The notes beneath the pieces are model-generated. The model did no database searches and was not told the DNA's origin. It saw only the letters and a program-made list of their open reading frames with translations. From assembly GCA_959028445.1 (NCBI GenBank), contig CAUFRY010000061.1, forward strand, positions 1 to 5,696: 5,696 bases of DNA. Reading direction: 5' to 3'. Every line of letters begins with the position of its first letter. Within the stretch, counting starts at the first letter, position 1. Source of the stretch: an uncultured Collinsella sp. (GTDB lineage Bacteria > Actinomycetota > Coriobacteriia > Coriobacteriales > Coriobacteriaceae). Below, in pieces: positions 4,875 to 5,696 of the stretch. A program made the position numbers and the translations under genes.

Positions 4875-5508
4875 GGATCACCTCTTCCCTCTTGTACGCC
4901 GCCAGCTCGCGCTCGACCTGCCTGTCGCCGGTCTCGTTGACCCACCAGGGCCATTTCACCCGGCCGCACGGCTCGTCGACTCCGGCGAACCATTCCCTCA
5001 GCCCGTCGAGGCTCACTGGGGAATACCCGTTGGCATCGCAACCGACGTCGTAGCGCAGAAGGCCCTGCTTGCGGTTGAACCCGTTGTACGCGCCGCCGCT
5101 GCTGTGGATGTGCCCGTGGAGGTGCCACGACCCATGGTTCATGCCCTGCCAGTCGGCCATGGGGTAATGGCTCAGGACGATCTTCTGCCCGTCGATCTTG
5201 AGCACGCAGATCGGCGGCTCCACGGTGAAGGCGCCAGCGACCGCCGGTTGGGTCCAGTCCTTGTCGTGGTTTCCCGGGACGAGGTGGATGCGTCTGCAGG
5301 CGATCTGCTTGCGCAGGGCATAGGCGTCCTGGGCGGTCATCTTGAATGAGAAATCCCCCAGGATGTAGAGCTCGTCGTCCACGGCAACCCTGCCGTTGAT
5401 GTTGTCGACGATGGCGTCGTTCATCTGCCAAATCGTCTCCCACGGGCGATCGGTGAGCTTCAGCACGTTCTCATGCCCGAAGTGGGTGTCGCTGGTAAAC
5501 CAGATCAT
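4870..5508 (-). CDS. Metallophosphoesterase, phage-type (first gene of operon)
   Basis: This 212-aa calcineurin-like phosphoesterase is of a subfamily different from its two neighbours and common in phages and bacteria. Motifs are D7-T-H9 (SDTHFGH), G51-D52 (LGDFSF), G79-NHD-82 (PGNHDKD), S113-H114 (LSHYPM) and H131-G-H133-I-H135. It also has the late block YDVGCDANGYSPVS (153-166), typical of this subfamily. A C-terminal charged extension follows. All expected metal ligands are present, so it is probably active; the substrate is unknown. The ATG at 5508 has a perfect AAGGAG 8 nt upstream. Longer in-frame starts back to 5601 would run through the leader hairpin and are rejected. It is the first gene of a three-gene minus-strand unit, and its last codons overlap the next start (ATGA). 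Confidence 0.92.
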   Translation of the reverse strand: MIWFTSDTHFGHENVLKLTDRPWETIWQMNDAIVDNINGRVAVDDELYILGDFSFKMTAQDAYALRKQIACRRIHLVPGNHDKDWTQPAVAGAFTVEPPICVLKIDGQKIVLSHYPMADWQGMNHGSWHLHGHIHSSGGAYNGFNRKQGLLRYDVGCDANGYSPVSLDGLREWFAGVDEPCGRVKWPWWVNETGDRQVERELAAYKREEVIR

Positions 5509-5514
5509 ATTTAT

Positions 5515-5522
5515 GTCTCCTT
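5515..5522 (-). promoter_or_regulatory. Strong ribosome-binding site of the operon
   Basis: AAGGAG (minus strand, 5522 to 5517) lies 8 nt before the ATG at 5508 and fixes that start. The overlapping AGGAGAC (5521 to 5515) can pair perfectly with GTCTCCT (5560 to 5554) in the leader hairpin. Confidence 0.7.
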
Positions 5523-5530
5523 CTGTCGCT

Positions 5531-5565
5531 AAAAAACGTTCTCCTTCGAGGTCAGGAGACGTTTT
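5531..5565 (-). terminator. Intrinsic-terminator-like hairpin in the operon leader
   Basis: On the minus strand, AAAACGT-CTCC (5565 to 5555) pairs with GGAG-A-ACGTTTT (5544 to 5533) around a 10-nt loop, with one bulge, and a run of six U occupies 5536-5531. This is a good Rho-independent terminator only 23 nt before the first phosphoesterase start. A further outer stem, TGTCGCT / AGCGACA (5575-5569 with 5530-5524), can enclose it. It either ends a transcript from the right or acts as an attenuator. Confidence 0.55.
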
Positions 5566-5696
5566 ATGAGCGACATGAGGTGCATATCCCTCATGTTTCA
5601 AGCTCCAATCTGTCGGATTTGCCCAACTAAAAGTTTACGCCCGGTTGATTTCCGATCTCAGCCGAACACATTAGGCGGACAGGCCGTTCCCGCAGC
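5566..5696 (+). CDS. Possible divergent gene start, truncated by window edge
   Basis: An ATG at 5566 has AGGAG (5554-5558) 7 nt upstream and opens a frame of 43 codons without a stop to the right edge. The translation begins MSDMRCISLMFQAPICRICP and contains a CxxC pair (C16, C19). I recognise no family. The good Shine-Dalgarno spacing is the main support. The short length, unremarkable composition and overlap with the possible promoter and operator of the opposite operon argue against it. If real, its ribosome-binding site lies in the stem of the shared leader hairpin, and the two divergent genes would be controlled by the same sequence. Confidence 0.3.
   Translation, partial: MSDMRCISLMFQAPICRICPTKSLRPVDFRSQPNTLGGQAVPA
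5574..5595. promoter_or_regulatory. Candidate operator, 7-bp inverted repeat
   Basis: CATGAGG (5574-5580) and CCTCATG (5589-5595) are perfect inverted arms around an 8-bp spacer. The size fits a dimeric repressor site, and it overlaps the putative -10 of the phosphoesterase operon. The binding protein is unknown. Confidence 0.35.
5581..5608 (-). promoter_or_regulatory. Candidate operon promoter
   Basis: On the minus strand, TTGGAG (5608-5603) as -35 and TATGCA (5586-5581) as -10 are 16 bp apart, and each is a partial match. The start of transcription would fall near 5574, the first base of the long leader hairpin. The inverted repeat at 5574-5595 covers the -10. Confidence 0.3.

Noticed and set aside
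3486..5053. Long plus-strand frames across the phosphoesterase genes
   Set aside because: They are antisense to genes with complete family motifs and show no recognisable protein features.
4873..5443. Long in-frame N-terminal extension of the middle phosphoesterase
   Set aside because: It is the out-of-frame reading of the first phosphoesterase, Arg/Gly/Pro-rich, with no ribosome-binding site. The conserved MTVYVTGD start at 4873 is coupled to the upstream stop.
5509..5601. Longer start for the first phosphoesterase
   Set aside because: The extra 31 residues translate the leader hairpin and have no family match, while AAGGAG gives a clear start at 5508.

Overview
The window looks like the integrase end of an integrative mobile element carrying a mixed cargo. 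The host is probably a moderately high-GC bacterium. An actinobacterial group such as Coriobacteriia is my guess from the integrase and phosphoesterase styles, held with low confidence. At the left edge, 10-54, lies the complement of the 3' half of a tRNA, probably tRNA-Arg(CCT), from the anticodon loop to the encoded CCA. The sequence stops being tRNA-like exactly at the anticodon loop, as expected for one attachment site of an element inserted into a tRNA gene. A complete tyrosine recombinase follows (247-1494, +).

After a 218-bp leader with a consensus -10 inside a palindrome and further hairpins come two small DNA-binding genes: an excisionase-like HTH protein (1713-1958) and a winged-helix protein (1968-2354), tightly spaced as an operon. 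Together with the integrase they form an integration and control module that is visibly AT-richer than what follows.

From 2355 to 2805 there is a hairpin-rich stretch. It may hold a small minus-strand gene of unknown function (2396-2683). It ends in a structured leader whose outer stem abuts the Shine-Dalgarno sequence of a 188-aa coiled-coil protein (2806-3372, +).

The right half is GC-rich and holds three consecutive minus-strand metallophosphoesterase genes (5508 to 3426), joined by overlapping stop and start codons. The upstream gene belongs to a phage-type subfamily. The two downstream ones are paralogues of each other, and one of them has Asn in place of the usual His in the GNH motif. 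The operon converges on the coiled-coil gene across a perfect 41-bp palindrome. Upstream of it, 5509-5608 holds a terminator-like hairpin, a possible promoter and an inverted repeat over the putative -10. A divergent gene may start at 5566 (+) and run off the right edge.

The second attachment site and the tRNA 5' half are not in the window, so the element must continue to the right or its far end is lost. The points most worth a second look are the coupled three-phosphoesterase operon with its attenuator-like leader and the altered GNNE motif in the middle gene.
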